Assembly: GCA_013397865.1 (NCBI GenBank)
Contig: VZTI01002070.1
Coordinates: 879,254 to 943,253 of the forward strand
Source of the DNA: Struthidea cinerea
Taxonomy: Eukaryota > Chordata > Aves > Passeriformes > Corcoracidae
Direction: 5' to 3'
DNA: 64,000 nucleotides
Shown here: positions 63,201 to 64,000 of the stretch, in pieces
Layout of the letters: each line of letters starts with the position of its first letter
How positions within the stretch are numbered: position 1 is the stretch's first letter
The notes under the pieces: generated by a model
The model's input: only the letters and a program-made list of their open reading frames with translations
What the model was told of the DNA's origin: nothing
Databases searched by the model: none
Made by a program: the position numbers and the translations under genes

Positions 63201-64000
63201 AATACTCTTTATCACCCAGTGTCTTGTGTAATAAATGTTACTGAAAAGACTAATTTAGGATCTGAATTTATTTTAATTAGCCTTTGTAATACTGCAGCAG
63301 ATGTTAGCCTGTATAAAAGCAAACCTGCACTTGTGAGGAATCTCAATGAGAAGGCCCCCAACATTTGATATTCTCAAACATACTGCCTGGTATTGCAACA
63401 GCAGACAGGAGGGGAGAAAGGAAACTAAAGAACGAACAAGATTCAGGAGGATGAGGAAAAAAGGCAGCAGAGATTCATTTTGTTATAAACATGTCCTGCT
63501 ATCAGTCACAGCGCTGTAAAGGTGAGGCTGCAGAGCACCATTGATAACTGACAGCTGTTGTTAACTACCAGGGAACACCAGACAACCTTCCCGAGAATAT
63601 CTATACCCCCATCTTGGGCAACAAAGTAATGAGTCCCAGTGGAAAGAAAGCACTGGCCGCCTTTGTTGTAGCTATTGATCTCCTGATGTGATTTAGATAA
63701 GGGAGGAAGAGATAATGGAATTGATTATTCTATTTAGGAGCTAGACTGAGACTAAACTAAAGTATAATACATAAAGAGGAAAAATCCACACTCGATCACT
63801 TCTTGTCTGTTCTTTGCAATTCAACCCAACAGCAGGTGGTCACAGCAACAGGGAGACACATCTTAATAAACATGTGGGGTTTGGTTTCTAGGGCAATTTG
63901 ATATAAACTAATATATGACAGAGGGTTTTTGTTTTGTTTATTCTTCCTTCCTTTAATGGACAAGCATTGTTTTCATAAAGCAAAGCACGGGAAGAATAGA
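60276..64000. other. Unique AT-rich DNA, no gene seen
   Basis: No gene or transposon recognised. ORFs up to 83 codons have no motif. The stretch at 63250-63330 (TTTTAATTAGCC and neighbours) has homeodomain-type sites and could be regulatory. A T tract lies near 63011-63020. Confidence 0.5.

Overview
The window reads as AT-rich nuclear DNA from a bird, or possibly another sauropsid. The recognisable interspersed repeats are CR1-type LINEs, including copies that end in the CR1 tail octamer ATTCTATG (seen in reverse as AGAATCATAGAAT). I saw no Alu, B1 or L1 element, no bacterial-style operon, no tRNA or rRNA gene and no intact long ORF. The order and species cannot be fixed from this sequence alone.

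I find no intact protein-coding gene. Nearly all ORFs are short (60-110 codons) and stop at random. The two ORFs above 200 codons per strand at 48360-49208 exist only because a giant T homopolymer has no stop codon. The only recognisable protein relic is a frameshifted CR1 reverse-transcriptase fragment at about 39225-39900 (minus strand). The window therefore looks like a gene desert or the inside of a very long intron.

Layout. 1-4.2 kb: unique DNA with one CR1 tail fragment (1313-1740, minus). 4.25-4.4 kb: a TATA-like box followed by two adjacent perfect hairpins. 4.4-21.2 kb: unique AT-rich DNA with a T tract at 12654-12700, some candidate factor-binding sites and a perfect inverted repeat at 13597-13624. 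21.27-21.65 kb: the only CpG island, with a near-consensus CTCF site and a TATA-like box facing left; a CR1 fragment lies just to its right (21889-22318). 22.3-34.8 kb: unique DNA with a candidate 13-nt microexon (23285-23297), a 24-bp palindrome, a CR1 scrap (28472-28596), a strong 15-bp hairpin (29783-29818), a POU-dimer-like site and a G-quadruplex motif. 34.87-35.91 kb: an old plus-strand CR1. 38.55-39.91 kb: a longer minus-strand CR1 with RT sequence. 48.5-49.15 kb: a 538-base uninterrupted T run inside a T/G-rich tract. 49-64 kb: unique DNA with a 178-codon open frame of unknown meaning (53408-53944, minus), an AT-only repeat patch (58440-58577) and an ancient L3/CR1-like relic (about 60030-60275).

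No genes work together here. If the window has a function, it is more likely regulatory (CpG island plus CTCF site, clusters of homeodomain, SOX or POU sites) or transcription of non-coding RNA. That is inference: conservation and expression data are needed, and I could not run any search.
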